NCBI RefSeq assembly: GCF_000429445.1
Contig: NZ_AUBW01000031.1
Span: 1-41,549, forward strand
Reading direction: 5' to 3'
DNA: 41,549 nucleotides
From: Algoriphagus terrigena DSM 22685
GTDB taxonomy: Bacteria > Bacteroidota > Bacteroidia > Cytophagales > Cyclobacteriaceae
Positions 24,025 to 32,425 of this stretch are shown here, piece after piece. Made by a program: the position numbers and the translations under genes. Under the pieces are notes generated by a model. It did no database searches and was not told where the DNA came from. It saw only the letters and a list, made by a program, of their open reading frames with translations. The number at the start of each line of letters is the position of its first letter. Within the stretch, counting starts at the first letter, position 1.

Positions 24025-25803
24025 TTGCCAAAACACGATCTAATAACTAGGTTTTTGATCTGGAGGCTCCGACATCTGAGCAATCAGGGATTTATGCTTA
24101 TCCTGAGCGGATTGATCGGTATTTTTTCAGGTTTGGCGGCTGTGATACTTAAGTTCATGGTGCACTCAATCCAGGGATTTCTCACAGAGGGATTCTATAA
24201 GGAATACGCCAACTTCATGTACATTATTTATCCGTTGATAGGTATATCGGCGGCCTATCTGCTGGGAAGGTATATCCTCAATGACGTGGGTGGCCACGGG
24301 ATCCCGGATGTACTGTTTAATATTTCCAAAAAAGCCAGTTTGATCCCGAGGATCAAGATTTTCAGCAGAGTGCTCACTTCTGCTTTGACGGTTGGTTTCG
24401 GAGGATCGGTGGGATTGGAAGCACCCATGGTGGTGACCGGCTCAGCGATCGGTTCCAACGTGGGCTTTTTGGTCCACCTCAATCCCAAAAAGAGGAGTCT
24501 CCTGATCGGCTGTGGCGCTGCAGGCGCAATATCCGCCATATTCGGAGCCCCGATTGGAGCAGTGATTTTCGCAATTGAAGTTATCCTACTCGAAATCAGC
24601 ACTGCAGCTTTCATTCCGCTTCTGATCGCCTCTGTGATGGGATCCATCACCTCAATGGTCCTGATTGGTAAGGAGTTTCTTTTCAATTTCCAACTGAAAG
24701 AATCCTTCACTGCCTCGCACATGCCTTACTATCTGCTGCTGGGCATCATCTGCGGCCTTGTTTCGCTTTACTTCAGCCGAATGGTCTTGGCAACCGAAAA
24801 GGTCATCGAGGACATTGGCGACCAATGGATGAGAACAATGTACGGCGGCGCACTGCTGGGAGTCATGGTCTTTTTCCTTCCACCCATCTATGGAGAGGGA
24901 TATAATACGCTGAACATCCTGATCGAGGGTGACTACTCCAAGATCCTGGACAACAGCATCTTCTTTTCTTCCATCGAAAACCCCGCCATGATCCTGATTT
25001 TCCTGGGCTTGATTGTGTTGGTAAAACCGATCGCTTCGGCCGTCACCATCGGATCAGGAGGCAGCGGCGGGATTTTCGCCCCATCGCTGTTTGTGGGGGG
25101 TATTGTGGGTTTCCTGTTCGCTTACTCCAATAACATGCTGGATCTCCACATTTCCCTGCCTGTGGCTCATTTTACACTGGTAGCCATGTGTGGGCTGATG
25201 GCCGGAGTCCAACATTCGCCCTTGTCGGCGATATTTTTGATTGCAGAGATTACGGGTGGCTATGAGCTTTTTGTTCCATTGATGTTCGTGTCGGCCATCG
25301 CGTACACCACTTCGGCACACTTCGAAAAAGACAGCATCTATAAGCTACAGCTCAAGGACCAGGGCAAGCATCTCCCGGAGACCAAAGACCAAGAGCTACT
25401 CGATACTATCAACATTTCGCATGTGATCGAGCGGGATCTACTTCCTATTCATCCCGATGCTCAATTACGAAACCTCATTGATCTGGTGAAAATTTCCAAA
25501 AGGAACATCTTTCCGGTAGTCGATCAGAACAAACTCCTGTGCGGGATCATCACTCTGGATGATTTCAGGGGAATCATGTTTGATCCCGAAAAGCAGGAGA
25601 AAGTAGTCATCCGACAGCTCATGCATAGTCCCCCAGAAATCCTATTGGCCACAGATAATATGCAATCTGCAATGGAAAAATTCGAAAGATCCGGCGCTTG
25701 GAATCTCCCGGTAGTTGAGGATGGGAGGTATCTAGGCTTCGTCTCCAAGTCAAGAATTTTCAACACCTATCGGAAAAGGCTCATCAGTCAAAAGCACGAT
25801 TAG
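24025..25803 (+). CDS. ClC-family chloride channel/transporter with CBS domains
   Basis: A 592-residue protein with a ClC membrane domain (about 20-440) and a cytoplasmic CBS pair (about 465-585). Signature segments are GHGIPDV (GSGIP class), GGSVGLEAP with the gating Glu132, and GSGGSGGIFAPSLFVGG. Two key residues differ from E. coli ClC: the Ser107 position is His91, and the internal proton glutamate Glu203 is Val186 in FAIEVI (Glu185 matches Glu202). Valine there is typical of uncoupled ClC channels, so it may not be an H+ antiporter. The start appears to be a TTG; no in-frame ATG lies before the first membrane helix. Confidence 0.88.
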   Translation: MPKHDLITRFLIWRLRHLSNQGFMLILSGLIGIFSGLAAVILKFMVHSIQGFLTEGFYKEYANFMYIIYPLIGISAAYLLGRYILNDVGGHGIPDVLFNISKKASLIPRIKIFSRVLTSALTVGFGGSVGLEAPMVVTGSAIGSNVGFLVHLNPKKRSLLIGCGAAGAISAIFGAPIGAVIFAIEVILLEISTAAFIPLLIASVMGSITSMVLIGKEFLFNFQLKESFTASHMPYYLLLGIICGLVSLYFSRMVLATEKVIEDIGDQWMRTMYGGALLGVMVFFLPPIYGEGYNTLNILIEGDYSKILDNSIFFSSIENPAMILIFLGLIVLVKPIASAVTIGSGGSGGIFAPSLFVGGIVGFLFAYSNNMLDLHISLPVAHFTLVAMCGLMAGVQHSPLSAIFLIAEITGGYELFVPLMFVSAIAYTTSAHFEKDSIYKLQLKDQGKHLPETKDQELLDTINISHVIERDLLPIHPDAQLRNLIDLVKISKRNIFPVVDQNKLLCGIITLDDFRGIMFDPEKQEKVVIRQLMHSPPEILLATDNMQSAMEKFERSGAWNLPVVEDGRYLGFVSKSRIFNTYRKRLISQKHD

Positions 25804-26222
25804 GGCCGAATTAGAATAAAATTTGGTATTCAAAATTATCCACCAGTCGCCTGTCTTTCGACACTCTTTTTCTTTCAGTTAGCGAAGATTATCCACAATT
25901 TCACCTTTTCTAAAGACCATCCAAGTTGCTGTATTTCAGTGATTTACTGCCGACCCAAAGGTCAGTGTGGATAAATAATTGAAATTGTGGATAAATTTCT
26001 CTTGTAAATTTTGATGTTAAAATTCAGCCCGTCAGGGGCATTTTTTTGAAAAATGAAAAAGTCATTGTGAACTGGAATTTCGCTATTGGCAAGCTTCAGT
26101 TTTGAAATAATCTTTGGATTTGGTTTCCTCGTCACACTATCTTCGGCTCTGTAATTTTAGAATTACATCCAAAAGCCCAATAAAAATAGATTTTTTACAT
26201 TTTAACAGGCAAAGTCCAATCT
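25804..26222. other. Gene-free region with DnaA-box cluster, candidate oriC
   Basis: No gene is seen in 419 bp. It holds three perfect DnaA boxes TTATCCACA, at 25889-25897 (plus), 25966-25974 (minus) and 25986-25994 (minus), and a one-mismatch box TTATCCACC at 25836-25844 (plus). The boxes thus form two facing pairs. The box at 25889 and that at 25986 are part of a perfect 15-bp inverted repeat (25889-25903 with 25980-25994). AT-rich DNA follows (about 25971-26060 and 26160-26210), as in a duplex-unwinding element. Neither dnaA nor rpmH is nearby, which is common in Bacteroidota. A non-origin DnaA-titration or regulatory site is the alternative. Confidence 0.5.
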
Positions 26223-26918
26223 CTATTGCCCGAAGCCTACAGGTGCAAGGTTGTTCATTTGCCTTAAAATCCAACTTTGCCTTCCCCGGATGTAACCGGT
26301 TGGCTTCGTTGGCGTCCAGCGTCGGGGATTGGGAAGAACGGCGGCAATCATAGCAGCCTGGCTTCGATTGAGCTTGAGTGCAGGTTTTTTGTAGTATGCC
26401 TGAGAAGCGGCTTCGATTCCATAGATCCCATCCCCCATTTCGATCACATTGAGGTACACTTCGATGATCCGCTCCTTAGACCACAAGAACTCCACCAGGA
26501 CGGTGAAATAGGCCTCCAAGCCTTTTCTCAGGTAGCTTCGGGAAGGCCATAGAAAAACATTCTTGACCGTCTGCTGGGTGATCGTGCTGGCTCCCTTGAC
26601 CCGCTTGCCTTTTTTGTTGTTTTCCCAGGCTTTCTCCATCGCTTCGAAGTCAAAACCTCTGTGGTCCAAAAACTTTTGATCCTCAGCAGCGATGACGGCT
26701 TGTGGTGCATTTTTGGAGATATTGGAAATAGGCTCCCAGTCTTTGTACAGTCTCACATCCTTCTTGGAATCAAACGCCTGTTCCACCACCCTGATCAACA
26801 TCAGCGGCGTGATCGGCACCGGAACAAACCTGTAAACTATAACCAGACCGATAGAAATCCCTAAAAACCAAAGGGTTGTCTTCCAAATTAGTCTCCAAAT
26901 CCAGCGAACTATCTTCAT
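26223..26918 (-). CDS. mtgA: Monofunctional biosynthetic peptidoglycan transglycosylase
   Basis: A 231-residue GT51 enzyme that polymerises glycan strands from lipid II at the outer face of the inner membrane. One N-terminal membrane helix (about 12-32) precedes the GT51 domain. Motifs are AAEDQKFLDHRGFD with catalytic Glu79, GASTITQQ, and KERIIEVYLNVIEMG. No transpeptidase domain follows. It starts 6 bp after the stop of the methyltransferase gene, so the two are probably co-transcribed. Confidence 0.93.
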   Translation of the reverse strand: MKIVRWIWRLIWKTTLWFLGISIGLVIVYRFVPVPITPLMLIRVVEQAFDSKKDVRLYKDWEPISNISKNAPQAVIAAEDQKFLDHRGFDFEAMEKAWENNKKGKRVKGASTITQQTVKNVFLWPSRSYLRKGLEAYFTVLVEFLWSKERIIEVYLNVIEMGDGIYGIEAASQAYYKKPALKLNRSQAAMIAAVLPNPRRWTPTKPTGYIRGRQSWILRQMNNLAPVGFGQ

Positions 26919-26924
26919 GCGTTG

Positions 26925-27719
26925 CTATACCGTTGCTTTTGCCTGCACAAATTGGTAGAAAAAAACTGCTTTTTCATCAGCGACAAGCTGATCCAGGTCA
27001 CTTTCCATCGCATCAATGTCCGTTTGGTTAATGGCTCCCGAGTCCAGCAAACTCGGCGCGCCGCTTTTCATGAGAATTTTCCAGAACTCGACAAATCGCC
27101 TGAGTTCATCCGGTTGGCTTTGATCGAGGTGAAATCCGCTGCGGGAAAGCACGATTTCTTTAAACCCAGCGTGCGCCAGCAAATTCCCAAGCTGGGCACC
27201 TACGTCCGGATTTCCTCCAAAATCAATCTGCTGTTGATTGTAACTTTTGTAATACCGCTCCAGCGCCGGAGCTGCCGGCCGGTAATAAAAAGTCGAATTG
27301 AACACCTCGGTGATGTGCACTTTGGCTCCCGGCAAAAGGTGCGCTCGCAAGCGTTTCATAGCCGCAAGCGGATCAGGAATGTGCTCCAGTGCCCAACAGA
27401 TAAAGGCCGAATCAAATTTCTCCTCCAAGTGCAACTCTTGAGCGTCTTGGTGTACCAGTGCCACCCTGTCGGCGAAGTCCTTCAAGTTCTCGGCAGCCGT
27501 AGCCAACTGAGCCTCTGAGAAATCCACCGAGGTAATCTGTAAGTCTGGAAACAACCCCAGCAAGACCGCGGTCTGGGCCCCAACTCCGCTTCCTATCTCG
27601 AGCAGCTTCTTACGACCGGTAAAGTCTACGGAAGGATAAATCAATGAAGCCAAAAACCCCGCCTGATCAATCAGACGCTGCTGCTCATCGGTGTTGTATC
27701 CATGGAGATATTGGCTCAT
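26925..27719 (-). CDS. Class I SAM-dependent methyltransferase
   Basis: A 264-residue Rossmann-type methyltransferase. Motif I is LLEIGSGVGAQ near residues 39-49, followed by the acidic loop SVDFSEAQL, and the post-motif segment CWALEHIPDP. The substrate is not evident; the overall form is of a small-molecule or ubiquinone/menaquinone-type methyltransferase. It precedes mtgA by 6 bp. Confidence 0.82.
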   Translation of the reverse strand: MSQYLHGYNTDEQQRLIDQAGFLASLIYPSVDFTGRKKLLEIGSGVGAQTAVLLGLFPDLQITSVDFSEAQLATAAENLKDFADRVALVHQDAQELHLEEKFDSAFICWALEHIPDPLAAMKRLRAHLLPGAKVHITEVFNSTFYYRPAAPALERYYKSYNQQQIDFGGNPDVGAQLGNLLAHAGFKEIVLSRSGFHLDQSQPDELRRFVEFWKILMKSGAPSLLDSGAINQTDIDAMESDLDQLVADEKAVFFYQFVQAKATV

Positions 27720-27877
27720 GATTTTTTGTTAAAAATACGGCTGGCCTTGATGCTAAGCAAATCCCGATAGGATCTGAGATAATACCGGTGGCAGTATGCA
27801 ATCTTGAGCCAATTCTCTCTGTACAGCCTGAAAAGCAGTAGAAAACATAATAGTGGTTTTACAAAATTGATTCTATT

Positions 27878-27906
27878 TTTGCGCAGATTTCAAGGATATA
27901 TTTTTG
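27878..27906 (+). promoter_or_regulatory. Promoter for the MaoC gene (TTTG-N17-TATTTTTG)
   Basis: TATTTTTG occurs twice, at 27874-27881 and 27899-27906. The TTTG of the first lies 17 bp before the second, so the first -7-like box also serves as a -33 box. The distance to the ATG (28004) implies a leader of about 90 nt. Two start points in tandem are possible. Confidence 0.5.
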
Positions 27907-28003
27907 GATTTTGTGCCAAAATACGTGGACTTCCGTCTGTCAAAGCCTTTTGGATTTCCAAGATAATCTCTGCTACTTTGGCGTTTTCAAATCCTATTTT
28001 ACC

Positions 28004-28468
28004 ATGAACCCAACAGTAATCGGCAGCTTTGAAGACTTTGAAAAGCACAACGGTCAAGAGCTCGGCACTTCGGAGTTTTTCAAAATCACTCAACCTCAGA
28101 TCAATCTTTTTGCTGATGCCACCTATGATCACCAGTGGATTCACACCGATCCTGAGCGAGCCAAAGCCGAAGGGGCCTTTGGAAACACCATCGCTCACGG
28201 GTACTTAACGCTCAGCATTGTGCCACATCTTTGGGACCAAATCGTCCGTGTGGAAAATCTCAAGATGATGATCAACTATGGCATCGAAAATCTAAGATTC
28301 GCTCAGGCTGTCACCGTAGACAGCGAAGTAAGACTCGTCGCTAAGCTGAAAAATGTCGCCAATCTCCGCGGTACGGTGAAGGCCGAAGTTGAGGTCAAGC
28401 TGGAAATCAAAGACCAAAAGAAGCCCGCATTTACGGGAGTTTTGGTATTCCTCTATCATTTCCTGTAA
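28004..28468 (+). CDS. MaoC-family (R)-hydratase/dehydratase
   Basis: A 154-residue hot-dog-fold protein of the MaoC family, which hydrates enoyl-CoA or similar thioesters. The active-site pair of the hydratase-2 motif D-x4-H is seen as Asp42 and His47 (YDHQWIHTDP), followed by IAHGYLTLS. Length and start (MNPTVIGSFEDF) fit the family; in-frame codons upstream lie past the proposed promoters and are not needed. It stands alone; strong hairpins follow. Confidence 0.88.
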   Translation: MNPTVIGSFEDFEKHNGQELGTSEFFKITQPQINLFADATYDHQWIHTDPERAKAEGAFGNTIAHGYLTLSIVPHLWDQIVRVENLKMMINYGIENLRFAQAVTVDSEVRLVAKLKNVANLRGTVKAEVEVKLEIKDQKKPAFTGVLVFLYHFL

Positions 28469-28510
28469 GCTTTTCGCAAGATTCCGAAGTAAATCATCTC
28501 CAAAAACAAG

Positions 28511-28544
28511 CAAGGCCGGTCAGGTTTTGCAACCTCCGGCCTTG
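28511..28544 (+). terminator. Rho-independent terminator after the MaoC gene
   Basis: A 9-bp outer stem (CAAGGCCGG, 28511-28519, with 28536-28544) and 5-bp inner stem (28522-28526 with 28531-28535) separated by a 2-nt bulge, TTGC loop and a short T-rich tail. Confidence 0.7.
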
Positions 28545-28576
28545 ATTTAAGCTCTTCTCTAGCTTATTGAGTCCAG

Positions 28577-28603
28577 AAAAAACCCCTCCGCAGCACGGAG
28601 AGG
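28577..28603 (-). terminator. Rho-independent terminator after the TonB-dependent receptor
   Basis: A hairpin CTCCG/CGGAG (28586-28590 with 28596-28600) extended across one mismatch, with six A's at 28577-28582 that become a U-tract on the minus strand. Confidence 0.65.
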
Positions 28604-28611
28604 CTTTCCTG

Positions 28612-31050
28612 TTAATCCAATCTATTTCGTTCTTCGGAGCTTCCCGAATTTGATTTTACGCCGAAACTTTCTCCTTTGGCAAAATTGTATTTCAGCGTAA
28701 ATCTGATCCCTTGATTACTTCTGTATTGACGGAAGTGGGTGTCGATATCAGCAAATTCAATATCTGCATAGATTACCTGAGTGCGGAACAGGTCAGTGCC
28801 GTTGACGGAGATCGACAGCTTATCCTTCATTACTGACTTGGTCACCCCGGCATCGACCCAGCCAAATCCTCCGATCTGCCCCTGACCCCAAAGCTGCGGA
28901 CCGATGTACATGCCCATCACTTCCATCTTGAATCCTTTTGGCAAGGTGAAATTCTGCTGTGACCGTACCATGTAGGAAACCTGCTCTACATCCAGCATAT
29001 CTTCTCCGATCTGGCTCTGAAACTGATTGTAGTTCACTTGCAGCATATTGGATGTACTCCACCATTTTTTGATTTCCACCGGCACGATCGCGCGGAAGTT
29101 GGCGTTACGGGTCTGGTCAAAATTATCGGTGTAAGTCGTCGTGGTACGGTTTTCCTGATCCTGGACAAACACCTGCATGAAAGCATCTTCGGTCACGCTA
29201 TAGCCCACTGTAAACTGGTAAGATCCGTTGACCACGTGATTCATCTCAAAGTTGGTCGAATACTGAGGGGTAAGATTTGGGTTTCCAGTCTCCGAGGTCA
29301 GCGGATCGATGTAGTACACAAATGGATTCAGCAAACGATAGTTAGGGCGAGTGATGCGTCGGTTGGCATTGTAGACGATCTGGTATTTCTCACTGACTTT
29401 TTGCTGGATAAAGAAGCTCGGGAACAGGTTGAAATAGTTCTGCTTGTTGACTTGATTGAGCGTCACAGAATTGCCCACGATGTCAGAATATTCACCTCTT
29501 AAGCCTGCCTGATAGCTCAGTTTCTCGTTGATCGAACCCTTAAAGGAACCATAGGCCGCCAGCACGTTTTCATTGTAGATAAAGCGATTGGAGTTGGGGT
29601 CCGGTTCATAGGGACCTTCCCCCTGAGCTTTGCTCATGTCCAGATTATTGTCTGACTCGACCCAACTTCCCTTCAGTCCCGCTTCCAGCGTTTTCCCGCC
29701 TTTCAGAGCTTTGGTGAAGTCTACTTTGGCTGTGAAAATGGTGTAGTACATATCATTCAGCGTCAGGATCTTGTCGGTATAAGCTGCTCCGGGATCATTA
29801 TTACCTGACCAATAGCTATTGTCCAGAAGTGACGAGCTTTCGTTGTCCATGATTGTGTAGTCGACGTCCGCGGAGATCTTACTTCCCAGCGTATCCAACT
29901 TCGCATCGTAATGGAGGTTAGTAAACAGTCGATTTCTGGTCCCTCCTGATTCGTTGGTCGACCCGATGAAGTTGTTGTAGTCTTGACCTGGATTGCTCAC
30001 TACAGTCTCAGATATGTTGTTGTTGGTATCGGTAGAGGTGGAAGCCTGTACATTCAATCCCAAATTTTGAGTAGGTGTTAATTCGTAATTGGCCGAACCG
30101 TTGAACGACGGGGTTTTGTATCTGGAATTGATTTGGGATTCTTGATTGAACATCGAAACACCCTCCTCCACTGTGAAGTTTCTGTTGATCTCCAGCTCAT
30201 TGACCGCAGCGTACTCATTGTAGTTGAAAGTCCCGTTGGTGGAAAGCCTGCCCTTCTTCACGTTCAGCGTGATTCCTGCATTGGGAGCAAACTGGCCGTT
30301 GTATTGTCCGCCAACTTGGACGTTTCCAAACATCCCATCCACATTGTTCTTTTTCAGCTGGATATTAATCACCCCGGCAGAACCTTCTGCGTCAAATCTT
30401 GACGAAGGATTGTTGATCACCTCGATGCTTTTGATATTATCCGCGGACATCGATCGGAGAAAATTCGCCAGATCGGTCGCACTCATGTAGGTAGGACGAT
30501 CATTGATCATCACTGTGACTCCTGTCCGGCCGTTTAAGTTGATGGTTCCCTCCTGATCTACATAGATCCCCGGAGATCTTCCGATCACATCCAGCGCATT
30601 GGCGCCTTCGGCCATCACAGTTCCTTCCACATTGATGATCGTCTTGTCGGGCTCGATGATAATCTCGGGCCGGGAAGCTTTGACAGTGACTTCATCCAAT
30701 CCTGTCGTTTCATTGACTACGGATAGGCTCCCGAAGTCCTTGATCAACCCTGGAGCGAGATCAAAGGGCTCGGAGGAAAAGGACTGATACCCGATGGAGG
30801 ATACGACGAGTTTTACTTTGGCTGTCTTGGTGGATTCAATCAGGAAGTTTCCGTTCTCATCAGAGACGGCACCATCCACCAGCGCGCCATCCATCTGGAC
30901 GAGGGCGACGTTGGCGTACGGTACCGCTTCCCCGGATTGGTCGGCGATCTTTCCGGTGATTCTGGAGACTTCTTTTGGCGAAGCGGCGAGATTACTTACC
31001 CCCAGAAAATAGACAAGTAATGCTAAAAAGGGAAAGTTGGCAGTTTTCAT
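28612..31050 (-). CDS. Outer-membrane beta-barrel TonB-dependent receptor-like protein
   Basis: An 812-residue outer-membrane protein. It has a signal peptide (about 1-24), a carboxypeptidase-D-like regulatory domain (about 28-115; ITGKIADQSGEAVPYANV), a plug domain (about 120-235; ALDVIGRSPGIYVDQEG, SIEVINNPSSRFDAEG) and a C-terminal barrel of the outer-membrane beta-barrel family type. No SusD partner is adjacent, so it is not a typical SusCD glycan pair. The ligand is unknown. The upstream 213 bp hold no gene or clear promoter. Confidence 0.88.
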   Translation of the reverse strand: MKTANFPFLALLVYFLGVSNLAASPKEVSRITGKIADQSGEAVPYANVALVQMDGALVDGAVSDENGNFLIESTKTAKVKLVVSSIGYQSFSSEPFDLAPGLIKDFGSLSVVNETTGLDEVTVKASRPEIIIEPDKTIINVEGTVMAEGANALDVIGRSPGIYVDQEGTINLNGRTGVTVMINDRPTYMSATDLANFLRSMSADNIKSIEVINNPSSRFDAEGSAGVINIQLKKNNVDGMFGNVQVGGQYNGQFAPNAGITLNVKKGRLSTNGTFNYNEYAAVNELEINRNFTVEEGVSMFNQESQINSRYKTPSFNGSANYELTPTQNLGLNVQASTSTDTNNNISETVVSNPGQDYNNFIGSTNESGGTRNRLFTNLHYDAKLDTLGSKISADVDYTIMDNESSSLLDNSYWSGNNDPGAAYTDKILTLNDMYYTIFTAKVDFTKALKGGKTLEAGLKGSWVESDNNLDMSKAQGEGPYEPDPNSNRFIYNENVLAAYGSFKGSINEKLSYQAGLRGEYSDIVGNSVTLNQVNKQNYFNLFPSFFIQQKVSEKYQIVYNANRRITRPNYRLLNPFVYYIDPLTSETGNPNLTPQYSTNFEMNHVVNGSYQFTVGYSVTEDAFMQVFVQDQENRTTTTYTDNFDQTRNANFRAIVPVEIKKWWSTSNMLQVNYNQFQSQIGEDMLDVEQVSYMVRSQQNFTLPKGFKMEVMGMYIGPQLWGQGQIGGFGWVDAGVTKSVMKDKLSISVNGTDLFRTQVIYADIEFADIDTHFRQYRSNQGIRFTLKYNFAKGESFGVKSNSGSSEERNRLD

Positions 31051-31207
31051 TGATAATTGAGTTGGCTTTCTGATTCGTTATGCCACTCCCTATGAAAATG
31101 AAATGCCAAGGGTCTAAAATGCCCCAAAATCGCCGTAGATAGGCTTTTCTCGTATTCACCAACAACTAGCTGTCTCAAAACCGTACAGTTGATTTTCGGT
31201 TTTAGGA

Positions 31208-31241
31208 CAAAAAAATCCCCGGAAGAGAAACGTCCGGGGAT
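31208..31241 (-). terminator. Rho-independent terminator after superoxide dismutase
   Basis: A perfect 9-bp stem ATCCCCGGA (31215-31223) with 31233-31241, 9-nt loop, and seven A's at 31208-31214 giving a U-tract on the minus strand. Confidence 0.8.
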
Positions 31242-31263
31242 CTAAATCTTGATTGGGATTACC

Positions 31264-31866
31264 TTACTTGGCAGCAGCAAACAGCTTGCTTACCTCATCC
31301 CAGTTAACCAGGTTCCAGAAAGCCGCGATATAATCAGGTCTTCTGTTTTGGTAGTGCAGGTAGTACGCGTGCTCCCATACGTCCAAACCGAGAATAGGAG
31401 TTCCTTTGATCTCAGCCACATCCATCAGTGGATTGTCCTGATTAGGGGAAGATGCAACGGTAAGACCGCCATCGGTCACTACCAACCACGCCCAGCCTGA
31501 ACCGAAACGGGTGGCACCGGCCTTGTTGAATTCTTCTTTGAATGCGTCAAAAGAACCGAATTTTGCGTCGATGGCTGCAGCCAGCTCACCGGTAGGAGCG
31601 CCTCCGCCAGTTGGAGAAAGGATCGTCCAGAAAAAGCTGTGGTTCCAGTGACCGCCGCCGTTGTTTCTGACAGCAGGCTTTGAGCCGGCCACTTGCAACA
31701 GTTCTTCGAGGGATTTGTTCTCCAGCTCTGTGCCGGCGATCGCATTGTTCAAGTTGGTCACATACGCGTTGTGGTGCTTACCGTGATGGATCTCCATAGT
31801 CTTCGCATCGATGTGCGGCTCCAGAGCGTCAAAAGCATAAGGTAAAGCGGGAAGTGTAAAAGCCAT
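31264..31866 (-). CDS. sodA: Superoxide dismutase, Mn type (Fe/Mn family)
   Basis: A 200-residue Fe/Mn superoxide dismutase, converting superoxide to oxygen and hydrogen peroxide in the cytoplasm. The metal ligands are His27, His76 (WNHSFFW), Asp162 and His166 (DVWEH). Gln143 in the NQDNP segment is the active-site glutamine of the Mn type, whereas Fe enzymes place it near the second ligand. No signal peptide is present. A cambialistic enzyme cannot be ruled out. Confidence 0.93.
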   Translation of the reverse strand: MAFTLPALPYAFDALEPHIDAKTMEIHHGKHHNAYVTNLNNAIAGTELENKSLEELLQVAGSKPAVRNNGGGHWNHSFFWTILSPTGGGAPTGELAAAIDAKFGSFDAFKEEFNKAGATRFGSGWAWLVVTDGGLTVASSPNQDNPLMDVAEIKGTPILGLDVWEHAYYLHYQNRRPDYIAAFWNLVNWDEVSKLFAAAK

Positions 31867-31969
31867 GATATAGAAATTTTGAGTTAAACATTAGTTCCAA
31901 ATGAGTCCGTAAACTACAATTTGTCAACCAGTCTTTAAAAAAAAAGGTTCTCCAAGATCGAAAAATGCC

Positions 31970-32413
31970 TTAATCTCTCAGCTTTTTGAAAAAATCCAGC
32001 ACCAGTCTCTCCGCCTCTGCAGCCATGGTCCCGGAAAAAATCTTCGTCTTGGGGTGTAGCATGTCAGGATTGCTCTGGCGAAAGCCTCTCCTCGGATCTG
32101 AGGCTGCAAAGTGAACTTCCCCAATCTGCGACCAAAAAAGAGCCCCCGCACACATCGGACAGGGTTCCAAAGTCACGTAAAGTCGGCAATCGACGAGGTA
32201 TTTTGCTCCAAGGGTATTGGCAGCGGCTGTGATCGCCAGCATCTCGGCATGAGCGGTGACATCGTTGAGCCTTTCCGTTTGATTATAGGCTTTGGCAATG
32301 ATCTTATTTTTGGACACTATGACGGCTCCGACCGGTATTTCTCCTTCTTCAAAGGCGTATTTGGCTTGCTTCAAAGCCTCATTCATGAAATACTCGTGCG
32401 TGTATAAGTCCAA
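31970..32413 (-). CDS. tadA: tRNA-specific adenosine deaminase
   Basis: Converts adenosine to inosine at the tRNA-Arg wobble position 34. The 147-residue protein has the zinc-deaminase motifs, His55 and Glu57 (HAEM) and Cys85 and Cys88 (PCPMCAGA), and the usual length. It lies 12 bp downstream of the phosphate-permease-like gene on the same strand, so it is probably read from that message. Confidence 0.93.
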   Translation of the reverse strand: MDLYTHEYFMNEALKQAKYAFEEGEIPVGAVIVSKNKIIAKAYNQTERLNDVTAHAEMLAITAAANTLGAKYLVDCRLYVTLEPCPMCAGALFWSQIGEVHFAASDPRRGFRQSNPDMLHPKTKIFSGTMAAEAERLVLDFFKKLRD

Positions 32414-32425
32414 ATTTTGGAAAGA

